Assembly: GCA_900316115.1 (NCBI GenBank)
Contig: ONBN01000050.1
Coordinates: 1-44,719, forward strand
Direction of reading: 5' to 3'
DNA length: 44,719 bases
Source: an uncultured Eubacteriales bacterium
GTDB lineage: Bacteria > Bacillota > Clostridia > Lachnospirales > Lachnospiraceae
Positions 7,539-15,328 of the stretch are shown piece after piece. The translations under genes were made by a program, and so were the position numbers. The notes beneath the pieces are model-generated. The model did not search any database. It was not told the origin of the DNA and worked only from the letters and a program-made list of their open reading frames with translations. Position 1 is the stretch's first letter, and the number at the start of each line of letters is the position of its first letter.

Positions 7539-8789
7539 ATGGCACAGACAAGAAAAGATCTGCGGGGCAGAGTCCTGCGGAAAGGTGAATCACAGAGACG
7601 TTCAGACGGGAGATATGTATATACTTATACGGATCCTCTTGGAAGACGTAAATATGTTTATGCACAAGATCTTGTAACGCTTCGAGAAAAAGAAGCACAG
7701 CTCATGAAAGATCAGATGGACGGTCTGGATATTTATGTTGCCGGAAAGGCTACAGTAAATTTTGTATTTGACCGTTATATGAGTCTCAAAAGCAATCTGA
7801 AACCGACAACCAGGAGTAATTATCTTTATATGTATGACCGATTTATCCGGGACACATTTGGAAAGCGGAATATAGCGGAGATTAAGTATTCTGATGTGGT
7901 ACAGTTTTACAATCACCTGATTGAGAAACAGGAATTGCAGATTAACACACTGGAAGCTGTTCATACGTTATTACATCCTACTTTTCAATTGGCTGTGAGG
8001 GATGACATTATCAGAAAAAATCCTACGGATGGAGTCATGGCAGAATTAAAGAAAAATTTGGGTATGAAAACCGGTGTGAGACATGCACTGACAATTCCAC
8101 AGCAGAGGGCATTTATGGAATATATTGCCACACACCCGATTTACTATCACTGGTGGCCGATTTTTACTGTTTTTCTTGGAACGGGATGCCGCATCGGCGA
8201 AATTTTAGGGCTTCGATGGGAAGACATCAATTATGAAAAGCGGATTATCAGCATCAATCATAATCTGACGTATTATCCGGTAGGAGAAGACAGGGCATCA
8301 GAAAATCACATTTCAACGCCGAAAACAGAAGCCGGCATGCGTACGATTCCCATGTTGGATACAGTGAAAGATGCTTTTGAAATGATCTGGGAAGAGCAGA
8401 AAGAAAATGGCTGGACAGATGCAGAGATTGACGGAATGACAGGCTTTGTTTTCTGTAACCGTTATGGAAATATAATGAATGCCCAGTCAGTCAATCGGGC
8501 AATCAAGAGAATCTCATCTGCTTATAATGCAACAGAAGAAATAGAGGCAAAAAAAGAGCATCGGGAGCCGGTGCTGTTGCCGGATTTTTCAGCGCATGTA
8601 TGCAGACATACCTATTGTTCGAATAAGGCAAAGAGTGGTATGAATCCAAAAGTATTGCAGTATCTGATGGGACATTCTGATATTAGTGTAACACTGAATA
8701 CATATACACATTTAGGTCTGGAAGCGGCAAAGGATGAATTGGAGCGTCTGAAAAAGAAAACTGGCGAAAAAGTAGTAAAGTTTGCTTAA
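7539..8789 (+). CDS. int: Tyrosine site-specific integrase (Tn916/ICE type)
   Basis: This 416-residue recombinase inserts and excises an integrative element. Domains in order: an N-terminal arm-binding domain (residues ~1-65), a core-binding SAM-like domain (~72-165) and a catalytic domain (~185-400). The catalytic set is complete: R218 (TGCRIGE), K262 (STPKTEAG), H353 and R356 (SAHVCRHTY), H379 (LMGHSD) and nucleophile Y389 (LNTYTHLG). GGAGG precedes the ATG at 7539. It is preceded by an excisionase-like gene and followed by four arm-type decamers, the standard end of a Tn916-like element. The rest of the element to the left is largely replaced by IS debris, so the integrase is probably intact but belongs to a decayed element. 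Confidence 0.9.
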   Translation: MAQTRKDLRGRVLRKGESQRRSDGRYVYTYTDPLGRRKYVYAQDLVTLREKEAQLMKDQMDGLDIYVAGKATVNFVFDRYMSLKSNLKPTTRSNYLYMYDRFIRDTFGKRNIAEIKYSDVVQFYNHLIEKQELQINTLEAVHTLLHPTFQLAVRDDIIRKNPTDGVMAELKKNLGMKTGVRHALTIPQQRAFMEYIATHPIYYHWWPIFTVFLGTGCRIGEILGLRWEDINYEKRIISINHNLTYYPVGEDRASENHISTPKTEAGMRTIPMLDTVKDAFEMIWEEQKENGWTDAEIDGMTGFVFCNRYGNIMNAQSVNRAIKRISSAYNATEEIEAKKEHREPVLLPDFSAHVCRHTYCSNKAKSGMNPKVLQYLMGHSDISVTLNTYTHLGLEAAKDELERLKKKTGEKVVKFA

Positions 8790-8846
8790 ATAAGAAAGTG
8801 GTAAACTATGGTTTTGAAGCCTGGTTTACCACTGATTTTACCACTT
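8770..8846. repeat. Four integrase arm-type decamers at the element end
   Basis: AAGTAGTAAA (8770-8779, inside the integrase 3' end), AAGTGGTAAA (8796-8805), and on the other strand CAGTGGTAAA (8825-8834) and AAGTGGTAAA (8837-8846). The two middle copies also form a hairpin. Tn916 Int binds DR2 repeats of this type through its N-terminal domain. The clustering next to int marks the right end of the element. Confidence 0.65.
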
Positions 8847-8859
8847 TTGACGGAAAAAC

Positions 8860-8883
8860 TATACCTGGATACGCCAGGTTATA
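8860..8883. other. Candidate attachment-site core
   Basis: TATACCTGG (8860-8868) and CCAGGTTATA (8874-8883) are near-perfect inverted arms around a five-base centre (8869-8873). This is the geometry of tyrosine-recombinase core sites, 14 bases beyond the last arm-type repeat. The true crossover point cannot be fixed without the other element end or an empty site. Confidence 0.45.
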
Positions 8884-8916
8884 CCAAGAAACAGAAAAAA
8901 CAAAAACATGAAAACA

Positions 8917-8932
8917 GCCCGTAAATACGGGC
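8917..8932 (-). terminator. Small GC hairpin, possible minus-strand terminator
   Basis: GCCCGT-AAAT-ACGGGC is a perfect six-base stem at 8917-8932. Read on the minus strand it is followed shortly by TGTTTT. No minus-strand gene nearby needs it, so it may be a leftover of the chromosome side of the insertion. Confidence 0.3.
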
Positions 8933-8962
8933 AAAACTAAGTATAAGTAGGTATAAGTTATT

Positions 8963-9445
8963 ATGATAAAAATACTATTCGTATGCCACGGCAACATCTG
9001 CCGGTCGCCTATGGCAGAGTTCGTTTTAAAAGATATGGTGCGGCAGGAGGGGATTGCAGAGCAGTTCCTGATCCAGTCTGCGGCTACCAGCACGGAGGAA
9101 ATATGGAACGGGATCGGCAATCCAGTGTATCCTCCGGCACGGGAGGAATTACGAAAGCACGGGATTTCCTGTGAGGGGAAAAGGGCTGTGCAGGTTACGA
9201 AAAAGGACTATGGAAAATACGATTATATTTTTGGGATGGATCAGAGAAATATGCGGAATATGCTGCGGATCTTTGGTGGAGATCCGGCAGGGAAGGTAAG
9301 ACCATTGCTTGAAATGGCAGGAAGAAGAGGAGATATCGCAGATCCCTGGTATACAGGGAATTTTCAGCTTACGTATTCGGATATCGAGGAAAGCTGTAAA
9401 GGATTTTTACAGTATTTGAGGGAAAATGGGAAGATAAATGGGTGA
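8963..9445 (+). CDS. Low-molecular-weight protein tyrosine phosphatase
   Basis: This 160-residue cytoplasmic phosphatase acts on phosphotyrosine, often on tyrosine kinases that control polysaccharide synthesis. The signature P-loop CHGNICRS is at residues 8-15 (nucleophile C8, R14), and the general acid is D127 in DPWYTGNF; length and order are typical. It has only a poor ribosome site before the ATG. The element end lies about 80 bases upstream, so the gene's native leader may have been replaced by the insertion. A terminator follows at 9525-9550. No kinase gene is adjacent, so its substrate cannot be named. Confidence 0.9.
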   Translation: MIKILFVCHGNICRSPMAEFVLKDMVRQEGIAEQFLIQSAATSTEEIWNGIGNPVYPPAREELRKHGISCEGKRAVQVTKKDYGKYDYIFGMDQRNMRNMLRIFGGDPAGKVRPLLEMAGRRGDIADPWYTGNFQLTYSDIEESCKGFLQYLRENGKING

Positions 9446-9475
9446 AATTTGCTGGATTTTCCCGCTATTTTCTTC

Positions 9476-9504
9476 TTTACAAGTGAGGCAGGATTGGCTA
9501 TACT
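9476..9504 (+). promoter_or_regulatory. Promoter upstream of the 9525 hairpin
   Basis: TTTACA at 9476-9481, a 17-base spacer and TATACT at 9499-9504. A transcript would start near 9511, only about 14 bases before a terminator hairpin, which suggests a leader or a very small RNA (see findings). Confidence 0.5.
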
Positions 9505-9524
9505 GATTCTACAGCAACTCAATG

Positions 9525-9550
9525 GGGAGCGGATGCTCCCTTTCTTTTTT
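9525..9550 (+). terminator. Rho-independent terminator
   Basis: GGGAGC-GGAT-GCTCCC at 9525-9540 is followed by TTTCTTTTTT to 9550. It ends the phosphatase transcript and would also catch transcripts from the promoter at 9476-9504. Confidence 0.85.
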
Positions 9551-9655
9551 ACAGTCGCATGAAAAGCGGCGCATCATTGGACGTATCGTCCGGTTATCTC
9601 GTAAGGTATTAAGAATAGAAATCAAACTGCTATTAATGTATGAAAGGAAGCATAT

Positions 9656-10600
9656 ATGAACAAAGATTATGAAAAGTTTATTGGTGAACTGCGCCTTTTT
9701 TTACTCAAAGAGACAGGATATACAGAGGATAAGATTTATTTCCGGGAAAAGGGAGAGGAGATGGCAGCAAATGGTGACAGGCTGTTTGTGGTATGTGCAG
9801 AAGCAGACGGAATGAGTGAAATATGCGGGGTGCATGTAAGAGAGCTGTTTGAAGATCATGAAAGGGGAAAGTCTTTGGAGGAACTGGGGATGCGAGTTTT
9901 AACAGAATTGAGGAAAGTGGATCATGCTCAGTTTTTTGAAAAAACAAAGAATCTTACAGATTATGGAATGATTAAAAATGATTTATTTATCAGGCTGTTA
10001 AATCTGAATCGGAATAAAAATGAACTGAAACATGCTGTGTACCGGTGTATTGGCGATATTGCGGTTGTTCTTTATATGAAAATCGCTGAATCAGCAGGTG
10101 GGATCACCAGTATGAAGATACGGAAAGAGTATTTGGAGGAATGGGGGATTTCCAGAGAAAAGATTCTGGATGAGGCATTGGAAAATACGATGAAAATGAC
10201 ACCTCCAAGGATTTACTGCTGGGAAAAGCTTATTTTTGATCCGGAATATGCTGGAGAAGATTTTATGAATAAAGAGAATGGGGAGGTAGAGATTTCCCGA
10301 AAATCTCTGGGGATCTGCTTAAGTACAACAAAGCGCACCAATGGGGCTGCAGCGATTTTTATGCCTGGCGTTGCAAAACGTATGGCGGAATTACTGGGAC
10401 AGGATCTGTATCTGGCATTTACCAGTGTGCATGAGGTAATGGTGCATGATGCCAGACAGGTTTATCCGGAAGAACTTGAGGATGTGGTCAGTGAAACAGT
10501 GAAGGAAACAACGCCAGAGGATGATTTTCTTTCAATAAGGATATACAGATATTGCAGGTCAACAGACAGTATTATCTGTGTGTCCGAGGATGAGGATTAG
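9656..10600 (+). CDS. DUF5688 family protein
   Basis: This soluble 314-residue protein is of a kind widespread in Lachnospiraceae and recognised as DUF5688; the function is unknown. It has an N-terminal helical segment, a middle part with LNRNKNELKHAVYRCIGDIAVVLYMKI, and a C-terminal alpha/beta part with CLSTTKRTNGAAAIFMPGVAKRMAELLG and a terminal cluster of acidic residues. No signal peptide or membrane segment is seen. AAGGAAG precedes the ATG at 9656. It is a single gene, with a terminator structure between it and the converging ABC operon. Confidence 0.75.
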   Translation: MNKDYEKFIGELRLFLLKETGYTEDKIYFREKGEEMAANGDRLFVVCAEADGMSEICGVHVRELFEDHERGKSLEELGMRVLTELRKVDHAQFFEKTKNLTDYGMIKNDLFIRLLNLNRNKNELKHAVYRCIGDIAVVLYMKIAESAGGITSMKIRKEYLEEWGISREKILDEALENTMKMTPPRIYCWEKLIFDPEYAGEDFMNKENGEVEISRKSLGICLSTTKRTNGAAAIFMPGVAKRMAELLGQDLYLAFTSVHEVMVHDARQVYPEELEDVVSETVKETTPEDDFLSIRIYRYCRSTDSIICVSEDED

Positions 10601-10603
10601 AAC

Positions 10604-10663
10604 AAAAAAGAGTGCCCCAGGGGTCAATATCTGATTTACAGGATATTGGCTCATAGGGCACTC
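10604..10663 (-). terminator. Terminator of the ABC transporter operon
   Basis: GAGTGCCC (10610-10617) and GGGCACTC (10656-10663) form the outer stem, with an inner CAATATC/GATATTG pairing. On the minus strand the stem is followed by six T's at 10604-10609. Its position after the ATPase gene at 10737 fits. Confidence 0.75.
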
Positions 10664-10736
10664 CTCACATGTAAAAATTGTCAGTTGATATATGTTATTG
10701 ATAAATATTGCTTAGATAAATATTATTTAATAAATA

Positions 10737-11531
10737 TCAGCCAAGAATCGCTGCGTCATTGGAGAATTCCTCGCCGCTGGCCTGCTCAAATTTGTCCAGC
10801 AGATCCTTTACAGTCAGCTTCTTCTTTTCTTCGCCCTGGATATCCAGGATTACTTTACCGTCCATAAGCATGATCAGACGATTGCCATGGGCGATGGCAT
10901 CTTTCATATTGTGGGTGATCATCAGGGTAGTAAGATGGTCACGGTTTACGATCATGTCTGTGATTTCAAGAACCTTAGCGGCTGTTTTAGGATCAAGGGC
11001 AGCTGTATGCTCGTCAAGAAGAAGAAGCTTTGGCTTTTTCAGGGTAGCCATCAAAAGGGTCAGAGCCTGACGCTGTCCACCGGAAAGAAGGCCTACTTTG
11101 GAGGTAAGTCTGTTCTCAAGACCAAGGCCCAGAACCTTCAGAAGATCTCTGTATTCTTCACGTTCCTGCTGGGTGATTCCTCTACGCAGTCCACGTTTGT
11201 TCCCTCTTCGTCTGGCAAGAGCAAGATTTTCTTCGATACCCATTGTAGCAGCAGTACCAGTCATCGGGTCCTGGAAAACACGGCCAAGGTAAGCGGCGCG
11301 TTTATGCTCGGAAAGCTTTGTTACGTCAGTACCGTCAATAATGATCTGGCCTTCATCTACCGGCCATACACCTGCTACAGCATTTAAAAGAGTAGATTTT
11401 CCAGCACCGTTTCCACCGATCACGGTAACGAAATCTCCCTCATTTAATTTCAGGGAAAGTCCGTTTAAAGCTACTTTTTCATTGATTGTACCTGGATTAA
11501 ATGTTTTATATATGTTTTTGACTTCAAGCAT
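10737..11531 (-). CDS. ABC transporter ATP-binding protein (TrpXYZ/COG1101-like)
   Basis: This is the ATPase subunit of an importer encoded with the permease and binding protein upstream. Walker A is GGNGAGKST, the signature is LLSGGQRQA, and Walker B is LLLLDEHTAALD with the DEHTAALD variant typical of this COG1101 subfamily; the switch His is in MITHNM. The start is the ATG at 11529-11531 (264 residues), eight bases after GGAGG. It overlaps the permease stop by eight bases, showing translational coupling. The alternative ATG at 11544-11546 adds five residues but has no better ribosome site. Related systems carry tryptophan or other small organic solutes; the substrate here is not shown by sequence. 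Confidence 0.88.
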   Translation of the reverse strand: MLEVKNIYKTFNPGTINEKVALNGLSLKLNEGDFVTVIGGNGAGKSTLLNAVAGVWPVDEGQIIIDGTDVTKLSEHKRAAYLGRVFQDPMTGTAATMGIEENLALARRRGNKRGLRRGITQQEREEYRDLLKVLGLGLENRLTSKVGLLSGGQRQALTLLMATLKKPKLLLLDEHTAALDPKTAAKVLEITDMIVNRDHLTTLMITHNMKDAIAHGNRLIMLMDGKVILDIQGEEKKKLTVKDLLDKFEQASGEEFSNDAAILG

Positions 11532-12447
11532 TGCGATTTCCTCCATGTTTTGCTGCTTTTGTTAATTTTCCCTTCCAATATGGGATTGCCAGGAAAATAG
11601 CAACTACAAAAGCGGACAGCAGTTTCAGAAGATCTGTATCGATACCCATCCAGATTACTGTCTGCAGTACAAGGTAATATAAAATAGAACCGAAAGCTAC
11701 ACTTAAAAGTTTCAGTGCAAAGTTACGGAAAATACGGCTGAAAATAGCTTCGCCGATAATAACAGCTGCAAGACCGATAACGATGGCACCACGGCCCATG
11801 TTTACATCTGCGAAACCCTGATACTGGGCAAGCAGGGCGCTGGAAAGTGCAACCAGACCGTTTGAGATCATCAGGCCAAGTACTTTACAGAAATTGGTGT
11901 TGATTCCCTGTGCTCTGGACATGCTTGCATTACAGCCGGTAGCACGGAGAGAACATCCAAGTTCGGTTCCGAAGAACCAGTACAGTACTGCGATTACAAC
12001 AACAATAAAAATAGCAACGATCAGAATGGTATTCTGGGTGATTGGCACATTTTTGATCCTACGCAGAGAAACAAGAATATTATATTTATCTACGTTGATC
12101 GCCTGATTAGCTTTTCCCATGATCTTTAAGTTCACAGAATAAAGGGAAAGCTGTGTAAGGATTCCGGCAAGGATTGCTGGAATACCCATGAACGTATGGA
12201 AAATACCTGTAAGAAGTCCGGCTGCCATACCTGCAAGGGTAGCAACAAGAAGGGAGATCCATACGTTGTGGCCGTTAAGCATCATCATGATACATACGGC
12301 ACCTCCGGTACACATAGTACCGTCTACGGTAAGGTCGGCAATATCAAGTACCCGGAAGGTAAGATAAACGCCGATAGCCATGATTCCCCAGATCAGTCCC
12401 TGGGCAGCAGCGCCGGGGAGAGCCTGGATTAAGTTCATAATCTGCAT
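11524..12447 (-). CDS. ABC transporter permease (TrpY/COG4120-like)
   Basis: This is a branched-chain-type permease subunit, 307 residues and mostly hydrophobic, with about eight to nine membrane segments. The N-terminal ALPGAAAQGLIWGIMAIGVYLTFRVLDIADLTVDG segment is characteristic of the family paired with COG2984 binding proteins. The start is the ATG at 12445-12447, nine bases after AGGAGG; the open frame extends upstream without a better start. It lies between the binding protein and ATPase genes and overlaps the latter by eight bases. Confidence 0.88.
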   Translation of the reverse strand: MQIMNLIQALPGAAAQGLIWGIMAIGVYLTFRVLDIADLTVDGTMCTGGAVCIMMMLNGHNVWISLLVATLAGMAAGLLTGIFHTFMGIPAILAGILTQLSLYSVNLKIMGKANQAINVDKYNILVSLRRIKNVPITQNTILIVAIFIVVVIAVLYWFFGTELGCSLRATGCNASMSRAQGINTNFCKVLGLMISNGLVALSSALLAQYQGFADVNMGRGAIVIGLAAVIIGEAIFSRIFRNFALKLLSVAFGSILYYLVLQTVIWMGIDTDLLKLLSAFVVAIFLAIPYWKGKLTKAAKHGGNRNA

Positions 12448-12562
12448 GATTGTGTTCCTCCTGTTAATACAGCGAAAAGCGAGAGAGGTATTTCCCTTTC
12501 CCGCTGTCCGCTGATAATGCATGAAATTAATATTATTAATTTAAATTTTGATTGTTTTTAGA

Positions 12563-13534
12563 TTATTCTTCAATTGCTTCATAATCATCTGGAACTGTAA
12601 TACCAAGCTCTTCACAGATTGTTGGATTATATTTCTTTGTGAAGTTCGGTGCATATTCGATCGGCATAGTAGAAATGTCTTCTCCATCTTTCAGGATACG
12701 TACAGCCATCTCACCAGTTGCTTTTCCAAGATCATAGTAGCTGATGGAAAGAGTAGCAACGCCGCAACCCTGGCAGATACCTTCCTCACCTGCGATTACA
12801 GGAACTTTTTCTGCAATACAGATGTTGTTGATGATCTCTGTATTGGATGCTGCTGTGTTGTCAGTTGGTACATAGATAACATCACTGTCAGATGCAGCAG
12901 ATGTAACAACAGAAGCAAGGTCGTTGGAATCAGAGAATGCATAATCAGAGCATGTATAGCCAAGATCCTCAAGAGCAGCTCTTACAGTATCAACCTGATA
13001 CTGGGAGTTTGGCTCAGCGGAGCAGTACAGAAGTCCTACATTCTTTGCATCCGGGAAAAGCTCGTTCAGCATAGCTGCCTGCTGATCCAATGGAGCAAGG
13101 TCAGAAGTACCGGAAATATTTCCGCCTACTGTACCGTCAAAGTCGTCAATTTCAAGAGCAACACCATATTCTGTAACTGCGGTTCCAAGGATCGGGATCT
13201 CTGTGGTGCCTGCAGCAGCAGCCTGAAGGGAAGCAGTTGCATTGGCAAGGATCAGATCTACATTGTCGGAAACCAGACCATTGATAATGGTGGAACAGGT
13301 ATTGGAATCACCCTGTGCATTTTTTTCTTCAAAAGTAACTGCATCACCAAGGGCGTCTGTAAGAGCATCCTTAAATCCCTGTGTTGCTGCATCTAATGCT
13401 TCGTGCTGAACAAGCTGGCAGATACCTACGGTATATGTCTTGTCGCTTTCCTCAGCGCTGACAGCAACAGCGCTGCCTACAGTACCGATTGCCATTAAGC
13501 TGGCCAGTGATACGGCTAAAACCTGTTTTTTCAT
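12563..13534 (-). CDS. ABC transporter substrate-binding protein (COG2984/TrpX-like)
   Basis: This is a 323-residue solute receptor with the two-lobe fold of COG2984: YTVGICQLVQHEALDAATQGF, the GLVSDNVDLILANATASLQAA stretch, the GTAVTEYG strand and NVGLLYCSAEPNSQYQV. An N-terminal signal peptide (residues ~1-27, cleavage near VSA-EE) is clear. There is no lipobox cysteine, which is odd for a Gram-positive receptor (see findings). A strong promoter and GGAGGA site precede it; it is the first gene of the three-gene operon. The ligand is unknown; tryptophan is known for the streptococcal relative. Confidence 0.9.
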   Translation of the reverse strand: MKKQVLAVSLASLMAIGTVGSAVAVSAEESDKTYTVGICQLVQHEALDAATQGFKDALTDALGDAVTFEEKNAQGDSNTCSTIINGLVSDNVDLILANATASLQAAAAGTTEIPILGTAVTEYGVALEIDDFDGTVGGNISGTSDLAPLDQQAAMLNELFPDAKNVGLLYCSAEPNSQYQVDTVRAALEDLGYTCSDYAFSDSNDLASVVTSAASDSDVIYVPTDNTAASNTEIINNICIAEKVPVIAGEEGICQGCGVATLSISYYDLGKATGEMAVRILKDGEDISTMPIEYAPNFTKKYNPTICEELGITVPDDYEAIEE

Positions 13535-13642
13535 AACTTATATCCTCCTCAAATTGTATTTGTTTTGAAATACATCCTTTTATCAACTTACGGTTTTGAT
13601 TGATTTTTAATATTGATATGTAAAGAATGCTTATAATGTAGC

Positions 13643-13671
13643 AGTATAACGCTTTAAAGCTGCAAAGTCAA
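13643..13671 (-). promoter_or_regulatory. Promoter of the ABC importer operon
   Basis: On the minus strand TTGACT (13666-13671), a 17-base spacer and TATACT (13643-13648) form a near-consensus vegetative promoter, giving a leader of about 100 bases before the binding-protein ATG. No T-box or riboswitch fold was recognised in that leader. Confidence 0.75.
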
Positions 13672-13787
13672 GACGTGAATTAAAAAATATGAATCTATTT
13701 TTCTTTCCTCTATTTTTCTTTGAGTTAAATATCATCAGCGCAATTTTTGCATATTTTATAGAGAGAAGAAAAAAGGGTAAAAATAAA

Positions 13788-14552
13788 ATGGCTTATTCGA
13801 TCATGTTGGACGCCGGGCATGGTGGCTCAGACCCCGGCGCAGTTTATAAAGGCAGACAGGAAAAAGATGACAATCTTTCTCTTACAATGGCAGTAGGAGA
13901 GATCCTGGAGAAAAATGGGGTAAAGGTTTTGTATACAAGAACAGAGGATGAGTATCTTACTCCGTTTGAGCGGGCAAGACAAGCAAATGAAGCAGGTGTG
14001 GATTATTTCATTTCTTTTCACAGGAACAGCAGTCCTCAGGCAAATCAGTATCAGGGCGTTGAGGTACTGGTATATAATAAAAGCGGTGTAAAATATGAGA
14101 TGGCCCAGAACATTGTAGGTGCTTTAGGGGAACTGGGTTTTCGGGAGATTGGAGTACAGGAGAGACCAGGGCTGGTAGTGCTTAGAAGGACGAAAATGCC
14201 GGCACTTTTGATCGAAACTGGTTTTATCAATTCAGAAAAAGATAATGCGTTGTATGATGAAAAGAAGCAGGAAATCCCACAGGCTATTGCGGATGCCATA
14301 CTTGTAACACTGGATGAGGAGAATGCAGAAAATCCATTATATTACCGTGTACAGGTAGGGGCATTCAGGAATCGGGAAAATGCAGACAGATTGCTGTACC
14401 AGTTATTGGACAATGGCTATCCGGCATATATACTGGGGGACGGAGATCTTTTTAAGGTACAGGTAGGAGCATATCAGCAGCTTGGAAGTGCGATCCGCAT
14501 GGAGCAGCAGCTGCGTGAGGATGGCTACAGCACATTAATCGTGACGAAGTAA
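13788..14552 (+). CDS. N-acetylmuramoyl-L-alanine amidase with SPOR domain
   Basis: This is a peptidoglycan amidase of the Amidase_3 (AmiC/CwlD) fold that cuts the bond between N-acetylmuramic acid and L-alanine. Zinc-site motifs are LDAGHGGSDPGAV near residue 7, the following EKDDNLSL glutamate and FISFHRNSS; the catalytic Glu is in LLIETGFINSEKDN. Residues ~183-254 are a SPOR domain (YYRVQVGAFRNRENADRLLYQL) that binds denuded glycan strands. The chosen start gives 254 residues without a signal peptide, as in close relatives. An in-frame ATG at 13689 would add a hydrophobic 33-residue leader that could act as a membrane anchor, but it has no ribosome site. Both starts have weak Shine-Dalgarno sequences. 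Confidence 0.85.
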   Translation: MAYSIMLDAGHGGSDPGAVYKGRQEKDDNLSLTMAVGEILEKNGVKVLYTRTEDEYLTPFERARQANEAGVDYFISFHRNSSPQANQYQGVEVLVYNKSGVKYEMAQNIVGALGELGFREIGVQERPGLVVLRRTKMPALLIETGFINSEKDNALYDEKKQEIPQAIADAILVTLDEENAENPLYYRVQVGAFRNRENADRLLYQLLDNGYPAYILGDGDLFKVQVGAYQQLGSAIRMEQQLREDGYSTLIVTK

Positions 14553-14556
14553 ACAA

Positions 14557-14644
14557 AAAGATGATATAATCCATACAGAGGGATGAAAATAGCATGATCC
14601 ATGTAGATAAATGAAAGATGGTATAATCCATACAGAGGGATGAA
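14557..14644 (+). repeat. 31-bp direct repeat upstream of the YdcF-like gene
   Basis: The segments 14557-14587 and 14614-14644 match at 30 of 31 positions (the difference is A/G before TATAATCC). Each copy contains a TATAAT (14565-14570 and 14622-14627), so the duplication may have doubled a promoter -10 element. The second copy ends just before the ribosome site of the gene at 14660. Confidence 0.85.
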
Positions 14645-14659
14645 CAGGAAGGTACGGCT

Positions 14660-15244
14660 ATGTTAGAGGATTTTATGAAAACAGTTGAAAATTTTATTTT
14701 TGCAGAGGATATTCCGGAAAAAGCAGATATTATTTTTGTTCCTGGCAATGGGTATCCGGAAATGGCAGAGCATGCAGCCAGGCTGTACAGGGAAGGTTAT
14801 GCGCCTTATATACTGCCAAGTGGAAAGTACAGTGTTGTGATGGGACATTTTTCTGGAGTACTGTCCCAAAAAGCGGTCTATGATGGAAACTATGATACGG
14901 AATGGGAATTTTTAAAGGATGTACTGGTGCATAATCAGGTTCCGGAAGAAGCAATCCTCCAGGAAGATAATGCTACTTATACTTATGAGAATGCTATTTA
15001 TTCCAGAAAGGTAACGGATGCCCTTGGTCTGAAAATAAATAAAGCAATTCTTTGCTGTAAAAGCTATCATGCAAGAAGGGCATTGATGTATTATCAGAAA
15101 TTGTATCCGGATACAAGGTTTTATGTATGTGCAGACAGTCCGGATGGGATCACCAGGGAAAACTGGAAAAATACAGAGGAAGGGATACAGGCTGTTACAG
15201 GAGAAGTGACCAGGATCATCCACCAGTTCCAGCTGATGCTTTAG
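14660..15244 (+). CDS. YdcF-like DUF218 domain protein
   Basis: This 194-residue single-domain protein of the DUF218/YdcF family has a Rossmann-like alpha/beta fold. The family's first strand and loop are visible (ADIIFVPGNGYPEMAEHAARLY), then GYAPYILPSGK, the ATYTYENAIYSRKV helix with the conserved T-x-E-N, and LCCKSYHARRALMYY near residue 140. No signal peptide is present. AGGAAGG precedes the ATG. Members bind nucleotides or S-adenosylmethionine, or act in envelope metabolism; the actual reaction is unknown. Confidence 0.8.
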   Translation: MLEDFMKTVENFIFAEDIPEKADIIFVPGNGYPEMAEHAARLYREGYAPYILPSGKYSVVMGHFSGVLSQKAVYDGNYDTEWEFLKDVLVHNQVPEEAILQEDNATYTYENAIYSRKVTDALGLKINKAILCCKSYHARRALMYYQKLYPDTRFYVCADSPDGITRENWKNTEEGIQAVTGEVTRIIHQFQLML

Positions 15245-15246
15245 GG

Positions 15247-15288
15247 AAAAAGATGCCCCTGCTTATGGTATGATAACCTGGGCAGGGG
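15247..15288 (-). terminator. Terminator of the hemolysin-type gene
   Basis: CCCCTGC (15256-15262) and GCAGGGG (15282-15288) form the stem. Read on the minus strand it is followed by CATCTTTTT (tail at 15247-15252). It may also end the + strand YdcF-like transcript. Confidence 0.65.
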
Positions 15289-15328
15289 ACTTAGATGTAT
15301 GGACATTTTATTATGAAATATTTACATT

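Noticed and set aside
8790..8960. tRNA gene as integration target
   Set aside because: No cloverleaf, TTCGA-type loop or acceptor stem was found around the integrase end; the element seems to have used an intergenic site.
12548..13396. 282-codon + strand frame opposite the ABC binding protein
   Set aside because: Cys-rich antisense translation of a gene with clear signal peptide, promoter and operon context.
12440..13640. Tryptophan T-box or riboswitch for the TrpXYZ-like operon
   Set aside because: The ~100-base leader is AT-rich and shows no T-box sequence, specifier stem or known riboswitch core.
13689..13787. Longer amidase start with hydrophobic leader
   Set aside because: No ribosome site; close relatives as I recall start at the MAYSIMLDAGHGG position. 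Kept as an alternative in the gene entry.
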